A stretch of DNA of 64,000 nucleotides from IMG/VR virus record IMGVR_UViG_3300012359_000028, positions 18,433-82,432 of that record; one strand, given 5' to 3'. The stretch comes from a virus. Positions within the stretch are counted from its first letter, which is position 1; each line of letters begins with the position of its first letter. Position numbers and translations under genes: made by a program. Below, piece by piece: positions 33,601 through 41,726 of this stretch. The notes beneath the pieces are model-generated. The model was not told where the DNA came from and made no database searches. It saw only the letters and a list, made by a program, of their open reading frames with translations.

Positions 33601-34175
33601 TATTCACCCTTCCCTTTCTCATCTTTTTCGATTGTCTTTTTGAACAACTGTTTTGTGCTGTGATGGTAGATTACAATTCCTTCCGGTTTGGCAAAGCCCG
33701 GCACAGCATGAGAACCGCCTTCTTTCAGTTCATTAAGTATCATTGTTATAACTGAGGAATCAAAAAGTCCCTCATATAGAACCGGCACAACATGACAGCA
33801 TGCCGGATAGTTGTTATTGTTCCATCGGCCGGTATTGAAAAGACTAAATCTCTTTTCAATCAGTCCATACCGGCGTTGGATACCAGCGCCCCACCATTCT
33901 CCAAAATGATGACCGGGGCCGAGTTGAAGGAGTTCTTCTTTGTGCTCGTGCGCCCATCGAGAGAACCCATAATTGTCGTCAGTCGGCGTGATCCAACGGG
34001 TCCGCGAACCTGTAAGAAAGAGGCCGTCTCCGGCTCTGCCTGCGATTTGTTCGCCAATATAGATACTGGAGTTGGTGCCGTCAATTTTCTCCGTGACCGT
34101 ACAGTCTCGGCTGAGCCGACCGATTTTCGGCATGGGTTCAAACTTCGGTACTTCCAAATCCATTATCGTATCCAT
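33600..34175 (-). CDS. RNA ligase (Rnl2-like nucleotidyl transferase)
   Basis: The protein has 191 residues. Ligase motifs in order: I = TVTEKIDGTNSS (Lys30 the AMP acceptor), then GSRTRWITP, III = HFGEWWGAGIQRRYG, IV = KPEGIVIYH, V = LFKKT. This matches small phage RNA ligases of the RNA_ligase family, which seal nicks or broken tRNAs, for example after PrrC-type anticodon cleavage. The aberrant DNA ligase lies 2.2 kb away, so this enzyme may be the functional ligase. A long open frame on the opposite strand is an antisense artefact. Confidence 0.85.
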   Translation of the reverse strand: MDTIMDLEVPKFEPMPKIGRLSRDCTVTEKIDGTNSSIYIGEQIAGRAGDGLFLTGSRTRWITPTDDNYGFSRWAHEHKEELLQLGPGHHFGEWWGAGIQRRYGLIEKRFSLFNTGRWNNNNYPACCHVVPVLYEGLFDSSVITMILNELKEGGSHAVPGFAKPEGIVIYHHSTKQLFKKTIEKDEKGKGE

Positions 34176-34312
34176 CCTTGTCCAATCACGAAGGTCTGTT
34201 TTGGTCTCTTGGTATTTTTCTTGTGCCGATCTTCCTGTTGCTGCGCGGCGCTCTGCTCGTTCTTACGTTCGTACGGGCGTTTCTTTTGTTTTTTATTGCT
34301 CTCGTCCCGCAT
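34163..34312 (-). CDS. 49-residue highly basic protein
   Basis: Start at 34312 with AAAGGTCAGTATG. Almost entirely Lys, Arg, Gln and Asn (ESNKKQKKRPYERKNEQSAAQQQED). Likely RNA- or DNA-binding, or just disordered. The overlap of its end with the RNA ligase start suggests translational coupling. Confidence 0.5.
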   Translation of the reverse strand: MRDESNKKQKKRPYERKNEQSAAQQQEDRHKKNTKRPKQTFVIGQGWIR

Positions 34313-34541
34313 ACTGACCTTTCCGCAGCCACTCAGCCATCCAGGCTGCTTTTTGATTGAGAACACTTCCCGGCATAGGCTTCCCAGTATATCGAGTATG
34401 CTTGCCTCGGCCCGTCCACCCCAGAAAACGTACAACATGAAGAGATGTTGAAGGGGCCGTGGAGTCGAGTAGATTGGCGCTTTGATTGTGGGGATAATCG
34501 AAAACGCCGCGATACCTCAATGGATTAGCAATTGATGCCAT
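34293..34541 (-). CDS. hypothetical protein
   Basis: The protein has 82 residues, start MASIANPL with AAAGGTAAACTAATG. Basic, with TSLHVVRFLGWTGRGKHTRYTGKPMPGS and AAWMAEWLRKGQ. No family recognised. Starts on the upstream gene's stop codon. Confidence 0.5.
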   Translation of the reverse strand: MASIANPLRYRGVFDYPHNQSANLLDSTAPSTSLHVVRFLGWTGRGKHTRYTGKPMPGSVLNQKAAWMAEWLRKGQYAGREQ

Positions 34542-34795
34542 TAGTTTACCTTTCTGCCGCCACATTCCATAGTGACAGCGGGGCCGCGAATTTCAGTCTG
34601 ATACACTTGATTTTTGAATTCGTCATTTCCGTTCGGAAAAACTTCAATCCGAACGTGACGCTTGCAAGTAATGCAGCACGCAATTCGAATAGCACCACCA
34701 CAAAAATTCTCCCAGTTCCCGAGTGTATGCAGATTGAGGATCGCCTGTTCCTCGGCTTCGGCCATCAATTGCGCCTCAATTCCGGTCGTGTCCAT
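34541..34795 (-). CDS. zinc-binding hypothetical protein
   Basis: The protein has 84 residues with AAGGAAACCAAATG. It has FCGGAIRIACCITCKRHVRIEVFP, a Cys-rich strand pair, and ends with MECGGRKVN. Likely holds one metal ion. Role unknown. Confidence 0.5.
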   Translation of the reverse strand: MDTTGIEAQLMAEAEEQAILNLHTLGNWENFCGGAIRIACCITCKRHVRIEVFPNGNDEFKNQVYQTEIRGPAVTMECGGRKVN

Positions 34796-35084
34796 TTGGT
34801 TTCCTTTCGTATGCCGTATGGAAGCCGAATTGAACTGAATTGGGTCCGTAAAGAGGGGCCACGGTACGAGCGATCAGTTTGCGTAATTCCGCAGCACTAA
34901 TGTGCCCAGAGTGTTCGGAAATTTCGATGTTATTGCTGGCAAAGCCTGGTATAGTCAGCCAGAAAGCAAAAGTCATGATGGTGTTGCCGGGTATTGCCCG
35001 AATGGCCGAAGCAACTTTTCGGCGCATTTCACTTACTGTCATGATTGCGCCGTTTGTTCCGATCTCGATATGGAGTTTTGACAT
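34776..35084 (-). CDS. hypothetical protein, leaderless start
   Basis: The protein has 102 residues and a mixed alpha/beta pattern (LHIEIGTNGAIMTV, NTIMTFAFWLTIP, SVQFGFHTAY). It is read from the TTGACA-18-TAGGAT promoter six bases upstream of its ATG. First gene of the unit running down to the endolysin. No family recognised. Confidence 0.55.
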   Translation of the reverse strand: MSKLHIEIGTNGAIMTVSEMRRKVASAIRAIPGNTIMTFAFWLTIPGFASNNIEISEHSGHISAAELRKLIARTVAPLYGPNSVQFGFHTAYERKPNGHDRN

Positions 35085-35090
35085 GGGCTG

Positions 35091-35120
35091 ATCCTACTAG
35101 GGTTCCTACTAGTTTGTCAA
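35091..35120 (-). promoter_or_regulatory. leaderless-type promoter with direct repeat
   Basis: TTGACA (35115-35120), 18-base spacer, TAGGAT (35091-35096), six bases to the ATG at 35084. The spacer and -10 carry a direct repeat CTAGTAGGA (35092-35100 and 35104-35112 on the plus strand as TCCTACTAG), twelve bases apart, likely a repressor or activator site. Confidence 0.7.
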
Positions 35121-36103
35121 GCACTAAATTTCATCGGCGCAAAAAATACTCTATCGGAATTCCCGCTTGAAAAAATTGTCCGGCCAAGGATTGCATCAAT
35201 TAGTGCTCGACCTTCCTCAATACTCAATTGGAATCCGGCTGCTTTTTGATGACCGCCTCCACCTTTTGCTTGAGCTAATTTACTTGCATCAACACCCTTA
35301 TGGGCTCGCAATCCAAATTGAATAAGTCCGTCTTCACGTTCGAACCATCCGATTGCAACATCTATGCCGGGCCAGTCCGCAAGTTCTCCGCCAAGTTCGC
35401 TAAAATTGGTGTTTAGCCCGTTAATGACAGCGACTTGATATTCGTGGACGAATCCTTCCTTATCGATAAAAAGAAGTTTGCCTGTCTGCGCATGACGGGT
35501 GCCTTCGCGTACATAATGTTCAATCTGGCGCAGCGCTCCGGCTCCATATTCAGCAGCCGAGTCCGATTCAATGCCTGCAACCATAAAATCCCAAACTCGA
35601 AAATCTTTTTGTACAGCCCCAAGATACGCATTGATTGCTTGACTCTTCGGCAGTTTCCAGAGCCACAAATCGCGGTCTTCCACATAATTGACATACCAGG
35701 GGCGCGGCATTCGTGAACAATTTTCGCAGCAAGCAAAATCAGTTTCTTTAACTAGGCGACCATCATCGGGCGAATCTTTGCCAAATAGATAATCCCATGC
35801 TAATCCAGCACCACTTCGATTCATATCAAATGTAGCGAATGACAGCCCGGCAAGAACTTCCTGGGCGCTTTTATGATGGTCGAGAATGCGGAATGACTTC
35901 GCTCGGCGAGCAAGTTCACAATTTTCGAGAGAAGTGTTCCAACTAAAATCTACAACGAAAACATTTTTGCCCTCCACCTCAGCATACGGCGGCTCGACAC
36001 CGTAATCCTGCGCCAGTAACGTTGCTTCAGGCCAGCGCTGGTGGGCGACATAGGCCGCGCAGAACCCGTCAGTGCAATTATTGTGATAGATGATTAAGTC
36101 CAT
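35117..36103 (-). CDS. DHH-family phosphoesterase
   Basis: The protein has 328 residues. Motifs in order: IIYHNNCTDGFCAAY (motif I), VFVVDFSWN (II), RILDHHKSA (III, the DHH signature), MNRSGAGLAWDYLFG (IV), and DHHA1 domain ending with AKGGGGHQKAAGFQLS. The family includes RecJ nucleases and NrnA-type nanoRNA/cyclic-dinucleotide phosphatases. This one is of NrnA-like length, so small oligonucleotides or cyclic dinucleotides are likely substrates; an anti-signalling role is possible but unproven. Confidence 0.85.
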   Translation of the reverse strand: MDLIIYHNNCTDGFCAAYVAHQRWPEATLLAQDYGVEPPYAEVEGKNVFVVDFSWNTSLENCELARRAKSFRILDHHKSAQEVLAGLSFATFDMNRSGAGLAWDYLFGKDSPDDGRLVKETDFACCENCSRMPRPWYVNYVEDRDLWLWKLPKSQAINAYLGAVQKDFRVWDFMVAGIESDSAAEYGAGALRQIEHYVREGTRHAQTGKLLFIDKEGFVHEYQVAVINGLNTNFSELGGELADWPGIDVAIGWFEREDGLIQFGLRAHKGVDASKLAQAKGGGGHQKAAGFQLSIEEGRALIDAILGRTIFSSGNSDRVFFAPMKFSA

Positions 36104-36185
36104 AGCGTTTCCTCAAATAAAAATTGATTTGATCTGCCATAGAAAGAGCCGCAATCATTGCGAGTCCCAAAATTATCAGAGGCAT
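36078..36185 (-). CDS. 35-residue membrane peptide
   Basis: Hydrophobic N-terminus (LIILGLAMIAALSM), then a basic tail (YLRKRYGLNHLSQ). It overlaps the DHH gene start by 26 bases and begins directly after the upstream stop. Small single-span protein; role unknown. Confidence 0.4.
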   Translation of the reverse strand: MPLIILGLAMIAALSMADQINFYLRKRYGLNHLSQ

Positions 36186-36512
36186 TTACTCTTCAATCTG
36201 TGTAGGAAACGCCATTGGTTCCGGGCCGCCAGCAAATTTGATCGCATCAAAGGGATTCAGGCACTTCGGAATTTCTGATGGGGTTGTCACCGGATTTTCC
36301 AAATCATCCCAATAGGCATGCCGAATGTATGATTCAAGAATAGAGCACCGAATCTTATACTTCTTTAATTCGACCAGAAGCACATCTATTGCCCTCTTCG
36401 CATTATCAATAACAAGTGCGGAAGACTGCTTGTCGGATTCGGCTCGGAAAAGTTCGGTTTTCAGTATTTCGATGTCGCGCTTGCGTGCTCGATAGGCTTT
36501 GACTGACGGCAT
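36186..36512 (-). CDS. coiled-coil protein
   Basis: The protein has 108 residues. Long charged helix (RARKRDIEILKTELFRAESDKQ, KRAIDVLLVELKKYKIRCSILE), then a short proline-containing C-terminus (PSEIPKCLNPF). Function unknown. Confidence 0.5.
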   Translation of the reverse strand: MPSVKAYRARKRDIEILKTELFRAESDKQSSALVIDNAKRAIDVLLVELKKYKIRCSILESYIRHAYWDDLENPVTTPSEIPKCLNPFDAIKFAGGPEPMAFPTQIEE

Positions 36513-36514
36513 GG

Positions 36515-36703
36515 CTACTCCTCAAAAATCTCTTCGTAATTTTGACTCAGAAATACACGTAATGCGGCTCGAATCATAACTTCGGCTCGATCACTGGCGT
36601 CTGCATCCGTTTGACAGACACAGTTGTCCCCAACTCCGCCAATGAACCTTCCCATGATATGGTCAATAAGTTTTTCGATCTTTTGGGCTGGACCTAGACT
36701 CAT
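36515..36703 (-). CDS. 62-residue hypothetical protein
   Basis: Start at 36703 in an ATGA overlap with a good site (GGGAGGTTCACGATG). Mixed sequence with IEKLIDHIMGRFIGGVGDNCVCQTD and a helical acidic end (NYEEIFEE). No domain recognised. Confidence 0.5.
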   Translation of the reverse strand: MSLGPAQKIEKLIDHIMGRFIGGVGDNCVCQTDADASDRAEVMIRAALRVFLSQNYEEIFEE

Positions 36704-37200
36704 CGTGAACCTCCCGGCAATAGACCCCAATTTATACGACGACTGATATCCTGCATATGTTTGTGTAACACTCGCGCAGCAATCCACTGTTTACGCAGAA
36801 TAATTGCAGCACGTCGCTGAGCACGTCGAATCAGTCGGTCCCCCTCTTCATGGAAATAGGGCGCAATGTCTTGAGTATATATTTTTTCAGCTAGGTTGGC
36901 AAACTGACGGATTCGAGAATTGTGATGCGGATGAATACGCTGTTTTTTGAATGCCACAGAACGAGAAGGGATTTTAATATCACCAAATTTTTGCTCACCA
37001 TGAGCACGGCTAAGTTTGGCGAGCGAATCGCCTTCACGATGACGACGGCCACACAGACGACAATCAATCATTTTGCCGAGGTCTTCATGACGCTGACTGA
37101 AACTACGCTCGGCAAATGCTTCGGCAAATTTCTTGACTGCTTCGGTTAATTCTGGAGTTGCAACTACGCTTTCATTCACTACATCATCCATCGGTTCCAT
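36700..37200 (-). CDS. basic zinc-site protein
   Basis: The protein has 166 residues, rich in Arg and His (HGEQKFGDIKIPSRSVAFKKQRIHPHHNSRIRQ). A CRLCGRRHREG element may bind zinc. Helical, basic C-terminus. Likely nucleic-acid binding; no family recognised. Confidence 0.5.
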   Translation of the reverse strand: MEPMDDVVNESVVATPELTEAVKKFAEAFAERSFSQRHEDLGKMIDCRLCGRRHREGDSLAKLSRAHGEQKFGDIKIPSRSVAFKKQRIHPHHNSRIRQFANLAEKIYTQDIAPYFHEEGDRLIRRAQRRAAIILRKQWIAARVLHKHMQDISRRINWGLLPGGSR

Positions 37201-37216
37201 TGAGGTCCTTTCTTAA

Positions 37217-37942
37217 CTACACGACTGCTTGACCATAATCATATCGGCGGCCTTGAGCATCGTGAGTCATATCTCCGGGAACATCCACCGGTTCTAGTGT
37301 AAACGAAATTGTCTTCTCTTTCAAGGGTTTTCCTTGAGGCTTTCCGTAAAGTTCCAGTCGGTTAATTTGGCCGTATTCCTCAACACGCTCTTGATCGTAT
37401 TTGCTACCGATAGCTGCACGAACAATATGCCCGAGACGATTCGGCCCGGAGGCTGGATTTGGCCCTTCTAACGTTGCAACGCGGGGCGTCTTTTTGTGCA
37501 ATGCTAAATTATAGTGGCCCTCTTCATCAGCAGAACCCACCATAATGATAGTGCCGCCCGGAGTGGGCTTCTGATGTTTGCTAAGTTCCTCCCAAAAGAC
37601 TTCGGGATTCTCATAGCCTCGCCCGTTGCAATTCTTACACAGTTTCTTTTTTGCTTCACTTAGTCTAGCACAGATCGGACAAATTTTGACAAAATTCTTA
37701 TCGGCCAGTGTTTTCAACGGAGGGTTAAACCGGCCACGTTCAGGGTTGAACTTCCCGATTTCCGCAGGGCTTTCAACTCTCGTCCGGCTAAGGATTAGCC
37801 AGTCGGCGCGACCTTCGGCAACTTTCTGCTCAGCCTCTTGAAACGTAATCCATTTACGACACTTGCATCTGGAGGGATTGATTTGTTCTCCGAGATGCTG
37901 CTTGAAACAGAAATGTACCTTAACGGTTTGATCGCGGCTCAT
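37217..37942 (-). CDS. Cys-rich hypothetical protein
   Basis: The protein has 241 residues. The start MSRDQTVKVHFCFKQ at 37942 lies 15 bases after a repeated element (37958-37986) and has AAGGA near it. Zinc-type pairs: KVHFCF/CKCRKW near the start, and KICPICARLSEAKKKLCKNCNGRG in the middle. C-terminal half is alpha/beta without motif. Family unknown. Confidence 0.55.
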   Translation of the reverse strand: MSRDQTVKVHFCFKQHLGEQINPSRCKCRKWITFQEAEQKVAEGRADWLILSRTRVESPAEIGKFNPERGRFNPPLKTLADKNFVKICPICARLSEAKKKLCKNCNGRGYENPEVFWEELSKHQKPTPGGTIIMVGSADEEGHYNLALHKKTPRVATLEGPNPASGPNRLGHIVRAAIGSKYDQERVEEYGQINRLELYGKPQGKPLKEKTISFTLEPVDVPGDMTHDAQGRRYDYGQAVV

Positions 37943-38486
37943 TGATATCGTCCTTGATAGAAGCCGCAGTAGTGTCACGAATTTTTCTTGGACGACCAAT
38001 CTTATGACTTTCTAGAATGCCGGAACCGTTCGAACGTAGTCCATGGGCAGCCCACTTCAAATCTCGTATAATCATTTTAACTTTATTCACTGTCCAGAAT
38101 ATAGGGATATTTTCATTTCCTATCTTGACCATATTTAATTCGCAAACAATTTGTCCTTGCGTCAAACTTCGATTCCAATACAAGTAGGCAATATACACCC
38201 ATCGAGAAGCCAGCCATCGTTGATGATACGGACATCGACAATAACGATGATTGTTAGAACAGGGAATGATTGTCTCACGCATTCGTGGAAAAGATCGCAA
38301 TAAAATTTTCCGCAGTGATCGTGACTTAAGTGCCCACTCAGGGGTTGCTCGACTCCCTCTCTTTCCCCCACTTCTACGCAGTCCTCCAATTCGAAATGCC
38401 ATACGAATCGGATCATCGGAATCGAAACTCTGGCGAAGTTTACTGTTGATCGCCGGAAGATTTTCTTTCAGAGTATTATAACTCAC
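37920..38486 (-). CDS. basic hypothetical protein ending in KIRDTTAASI
   Basis: The protein has 188 residues, very basic, with Cys/His (SNNHRYCRCPYHQRW). Starts in an ATGA overlap. A region VKMIIRDLKWAAHGLRSNGSG precedes a proline-basic link (KIGRPRKIRDTTAASI). The end encodes KIRDTTAAS, the same motif as in two other places (55203-55231, 59864-59891). Possibly a DNA-binding protein. Confidence 0.55.
   Translation of the reverse strand: MSYNTLKENLPAINSKLRQSFDSDDPIRMAFRIGGLRRSGGKRGSRATPEWALKSRSLRKILLRSFPRMRETIIPCSNNHRYCRCPYHQRWLASRWVYIAYLYWNRSLTQGQIVCELNMVKIGNENIPIFWTVNKVKMIIRDLKWAAHGLRSNGSGILESHKIGRPRKIRDTTAASIKDDINEPRSNR
37958..37986 (-). repeat. KIRDT(T/S)AAS repeat, copy A
   Basis: Minus-strand sequence around GTGACACTACTGCGGC. 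About 27 of 28 bases match copy B and 26 of 28 match copy C. It ends 15 bases before the start codon at 37942 and encodes KIRDTTAAS in the gene that ends at 37920. Confidence 0.65.
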
Positions 38487-38692
38487 TCTTCAACCTCGTG
38501 ATTTATTATGAAACCTTCTTTCGCGGCTTCTTCTTCGGTTAATGTAGGATGACCCTTAGCAAATTGGCGAGCCGCATATTCGGATTCCGCAAAAACATCC
38601 TGAATTCGAGCACCACGATCCATACCAAGATTTTCTGATTTCAAAACTTCTTCCCAATACTTTGGGTCTATATTCTCTATATCATTTTTCAT
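38483..38692 (-). CDS. 69-residue acidic protein
   Basis: Helical acidic product (DPKYWEEVLKSENLGMDRG, TEEEAAKEGFIINHEVEE). Starts in an ATGA-type overlap with the nuclease gene. No domain recognised. Confidence 0.5.
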   Translation of the reverse strand: MKNDIENIDPKYWEEVLKSENLGMDRGARIQDVFAESEYAARQFAKGHPTLTEEEAAKEGFIINHEVEE

Positions 38693-39888
38693 TCTTCTGC
38701 CTCCACTTCATCTTCAAAAAGATCATTCATTGAATCTTCATCTGTTTTTACAAAGTTTTCTTTACGAAATGCCTCATCTTTCAAAACGAAAGCCTGAAAA
38801 TACGGGTCCGATCTGTTATCATGAGGAAATCGAATCCCAAACTTATTCGGCCATTTCTTTGTCTTCCATGCATTCACGATGCCGACGATCTGGGTCGCGC
38901 AGATTTGCCCCGCATCGAGTTGACTATCAGTCGTAACGAAGCCAGCGTTAAATTGTAGCCGTTGTCGGGTAAGGTACCCACTATGGACGCGAAATCCGTT
39001 GGTTTCGAGCCATGCTTGAGCACGCTCCTTGGCTGCTTTTGTTTGATCCGTCTTGTCATTTTTCTCTCCCTGGGCGGCGGACATCTGTTCAAGTTCGTAG
39101 TCATTGCGAACAATCCATGAGTTCTCCCCATCAACACGAGCGATCACTGCTTCATCTCCGGCTTTATATGTGCCAACGCCTTCCAGCAACGTTACACTTG
39201 AGCCCTTCTGCAATTTCCGCCCCACTTTCACAAAGACAACGAATGCGACATCATGGATACCGCTGAGCCAACTATATCGCCGCAATTGTTCGTCGAATGC
39301 TGCCATACCCTGTTCTTCAGGGTAGCCTCGGCCCGATGTCTTCATATCAACAATCAATGGCCGCAGCATGCCGTATTCTGGCTTCCATTCAAGCCGTGGT
39401 AGCATCGGATGAGTTGGATCAGTCCAGCAAATCATATCCAACTTTCCGGCATCTTCAATCTCTCCATAGTTAGCATCACCGGGGAAAACTTCTTTTGAAA
39501 CTTCTCTTTGGAATATGATTTGACCTCGTAGCGGTATTGGCAATGATGGCTGCCGAATGGAATACAATCGGAGTAGATCGTCGCCATCCGCATCAAGCGT
39601 AGTCCAATCCTTTTCTGTGCGGGTGTACACAAGATCATTTCGATCTTTGAAAATTTCCCAGAGTCGATGGAATTCTTCTCGGCCTCCGCTTCCATCGTGC
39701 TCGTGGTAGAATTGAACAGCTTGCTCGACAGCCCGACCAAAGAGGAGTCTGGCTTTATTATCAATCTCTTTCCAGCCTTGTACACGGCGCAGGTAATACT
39801 TAAGAGGACTGAAATCGAAATCCTGGCCCGCACTGTACGAATGCCGCCGCCATTGCGTGCCTTTCGAGTTTACGTAGAGGAAGGCCAT
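38689..39888 (-). CDS. PD-(D/E)XK nuclease, RecB/Cas4-like
   Basis: The protein has 399 residues. The N-terminal pattern FSPLKYYLRRVQGWK, RLLFGRAVEQAVQFYHEHD (the H of the family's motif I region), DAGKLDMICW (Asp of motif II), PLIVDMKTSGRGYP (E/D-x-K motif III as D-M-K) and FDEQLRRYSWL (motif IV, Q-x-x-x-Y) fit the RecB-like nuclease fold. It most likely pairs with the helicase just upstream in the operon (overlapping 19 bases) as an AddAB-like end-processing unit for recombination. C-terminal part is unassigned. Confidence 0.8.
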   Translation of the reverse strand: MAFLYVNSKGTQWRRHSYSAGQDFDFSPLKYYLRRVQGWKEIDNKARLLFGRAVEQAVQFYHEHDGSGGREEFHRLWEIFKDRNDLVYTRTEKDWTTLDADGDDLLRLYSIRQPSLPIPLRGQIIFQREVSKEVFPGDANYGEIEDAGKLDMICWTDPTHPMLPRLEWKPEYGMLRPLIVDMKTSGRGYPEEQGMAAFDEQLRRYSWLSGIHDVAFVVFVKVGRKLQKGSSVTLLEGVGTYKAGDEAVIARVDGENSWIVRNDYELEQMSAAQGEKNDKTDQTKAAKERAQAWLETNGFRVHSGYLTRQRLQFNAGFVTTDSQLDAGQICATQIVGIVNAWKTKKWPNKFGIRFPHDNRSDPYFQAFVLKDEAFRKENFVKTDEDSMNDLFEDEVEAEE

Positions 39889-41537
39889 AGTCCGCTCCCC
39901 GGTTCAGTGTATTTTTTCAAATCAACAATCCGCGTTGCTGGATTAGAGTAAATTAGACTTGGATACTCATCTGGCCAAAATTGGCTTCGCTGGCAAGTGT
40001 AACTGAAATGCAATTCCTTTGCCGGTCGAGAAGCTGCAACATAGAAAATTCGCTTCTCTTCGGGCAGTTTGCCATCCTGATGTGGCATTTTCTTCTGGTT
40101 CACTCCGATGACATAAACATAATCCCATTCATGGCCTTTGGCTTGGTGAACCGTAGCAAGTGTAACCGCCTCCCCACTCTTACCCTTGCGCGCATGTGTA
40201 AGTCGGCGTAAATAATTCAAAAATTCACTAACCGACCCTTTACCGGATGCCATCTTTACAATGTCGTTCAAATTTTCAACCGGGCTCGATTCCATTGGAT
40301 TCTGAGCATAGCGATATTTTTCTAAAAACCTCTCTCGCTCAATTATGTCACTGAGAACCTGATGGGCTGGACGTAAACTGATGTCATTTTTTGCCAACCG
40401 AAGCAAAGCCTGAACTTCATTCTGCTGCCAGAAATCCTTTTTTCCGAGAATGTGATATTTCTTTCCTTCAAGAGTCAGAATCTTCTGATAAGTAAAAAGT
40501 TGGCGGTTGGTACGCGCCAAAATTGCTGTCTTGCCGGGCTCGGTTATCTTTGTTAGAGTCTGATGAGCCTCTTCGAGTTCATCTTCATAGCGAATGATCT
40601 CAGGCTGCACGCCATATGGGTTCGTTGTCATCATATGTGAACTGAGGCCGTTGTCCACGGGCAGAATCCGCAACAAGAATTCTACGATTGCGCCAGTCGA
40701 GCGGTAGTTCTGGCCCAGGAAAAGTTTTATCGCTCCCGGAAAATGTCTTTCGAAGTTCGATAAGTTGCCAGCCTGGGCATTTCGCCACTCGTACACTAGC
40801 TGATTTTCGTCGCCTACCACAAAGATATTTTTTTTGAACAGGAGTTGTAACAGCCGGAACTGAAGGACGTTTGTGTCCTGGCACTCGTCTACGGCGATGT
40901 ATTCTTTTTGCCATCTCTTCCTCACGTCGTCGTTGCTTTCGAGAAGACTAACGGTTTCGCGCATTAAGGAATCAAAATCAAGCCAACCTTGTTCACGACA
41001 ACGGCGCTCATAATCTCGGTATGCCATGCCATAATATCTCTCAAGTCCGAGAGATTCATCAATGGCTCGCTCCGGCGATACGTCGGAGCATTTCCATGCT
41101 TCAATATGCTCTTTGAGTGTACGGAAACTCTTCACCCCGGCTCGGTATGTCTTGACTAGATCGAAAAGGAGTTGATAGTCCTCACCGGAAAATGGCAAAA
41201 CATCATCAGTCACTTTGAACGGAAGGAAAGCGCGCTCTTTCCGCAGCAATTCCAGGCTATAGCTGTGGAACGTGCGGAAAATTGAGGCGGCATCCATGAA
41301 TCCGATACGTTTCACCATTTCTTCAGCCGCCTCATGTGTAAACGTGAGGTTCAATGTATCTTTCTGCTGAATGCCGTGGAGGAGCATATTGACATGTCGT
41401 TGTAGCAGAGTTGCCGTCTTGCCTGATCCTGGACCAGCTACCACTACATAGATGCCTTCAACTGCATTGATACAGACGAGTTGATCAGCATCTGGGCCAT
41501 AATCTCCGATGAAACAATTATTCATTTGGGTAGCCAT
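39870..41537 (-). CDS. UvrD/Rep-like superfamily 1 helicase
   Basis: The protein has 555 residues. Walker A VVAGPGSGKTATLL near residue 33, motif Ia LNLTFTHEAAEEM, motif II VDECQDTNVLQF (DExx variant), motif III VVGDENQLVYEWRNA, motif IV NYRS, motif V ATVHQAKGHEWDYVYVIG, motif VI FYVAASRPAKEL. Unwinds DNA from 3' to 5' in this family. With the neighbouring RecB-like nuclease it probably forms a phage recombination or replication end-processing complex. The ATG has no strong ribosome-binding site. Confidence 0.85.
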   Translation of the reverse strand: MATQMNNCFIGDYGPDADQLVCINAVEGIYVVVAGPGSGKTATLLQRHVNMLLHGIQQKDTLNLTFTHEAAEEMVKRIGFMDAASIFRTFHSYSLELLRKERAFLPFKVTDDVLPFSGEDYQLLFDLVKTYRAGVKSFRTLKEHIEAWKCSDVSPERAIDESLGLERYYGMAYRDYERRCREQGWLDFDSLMRETVSLLESNDDVRKRWQKEYIAVDECQDTNVLQFRLLQLLFKKNIFVVGDENQLVYEWRNAQAGNLSNFERHFPGAIKLFLGQNYRSTGAIVEFLLRILPVDNGLSSHMMTTNPYGVQPEIIRYEDELEEAHQTLTKITEPGKTAILARTNRQLFTYQKILTLEGKKYHILGKKDFWQQNEVQALLRLAKNDISLRPAHQVLSDIIERERFLEKYRYAQNPMESSPVENLNDIVKMASGKGSVSEFLNYLRRLTHARKGKSGEAVTLATVHQAKGHEWDYVYVIGVNQKKMPHQDGKLPEEKRIFYVAASRPAKELHFSYTCQRSQFWPDEYPSLIYSNPATRIVDLKKYTEPGSGLWPSST

Positions 41538-41555
41538 CCAAAACTACGTAACAAA

Positions 41556-41726
41556 TCATTGCTCGTCCAAACTGCAACATATGGTTGCAAAAACCCTTTC
41601 GAGATCATCAACCACGTCAAGATATTGCTCGCAGAGATGATAATAACCTGCTTTATATTCCTGACCGGCACGCTCGTGAAGATGGATACGAAGAGCATGT
41701 ATCGCTTTGATTTCAGCAGCATTCAT
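41556..41726 (-). CDS. 56-residue hypothetical protein
   Basis: Start in ATGA overlap with the stop of the gene at 41723. Encodes NAAEIKAIHALRIHLHERAG then YYHLCEQYLDVVDDLERVFATICCSLDEQ, a helical protein. A longer open frame in another phase (41522-41722) starts without a site and is a shadow. Confidence 0.55.
   Translation of the reverse strand: MNAAEIKAIHALRIHLHERAGQEYKAGYYHLCEQYLDVVDDLERVFATICCSLDEQ

Noticed and set aside
33792-34451. 219-codon open frame on the plus strand
   Set aside because: Antisense to the RNA ligase, whose five motifs are clear; composition is Cys/Phe/Ser-rich noise.
41522-41722. 66-codon minus-strand frame
   Set aside because: The same DNA carries a 56-residue frame (41556-41726) with an ATGA overlap and a more natural composition.
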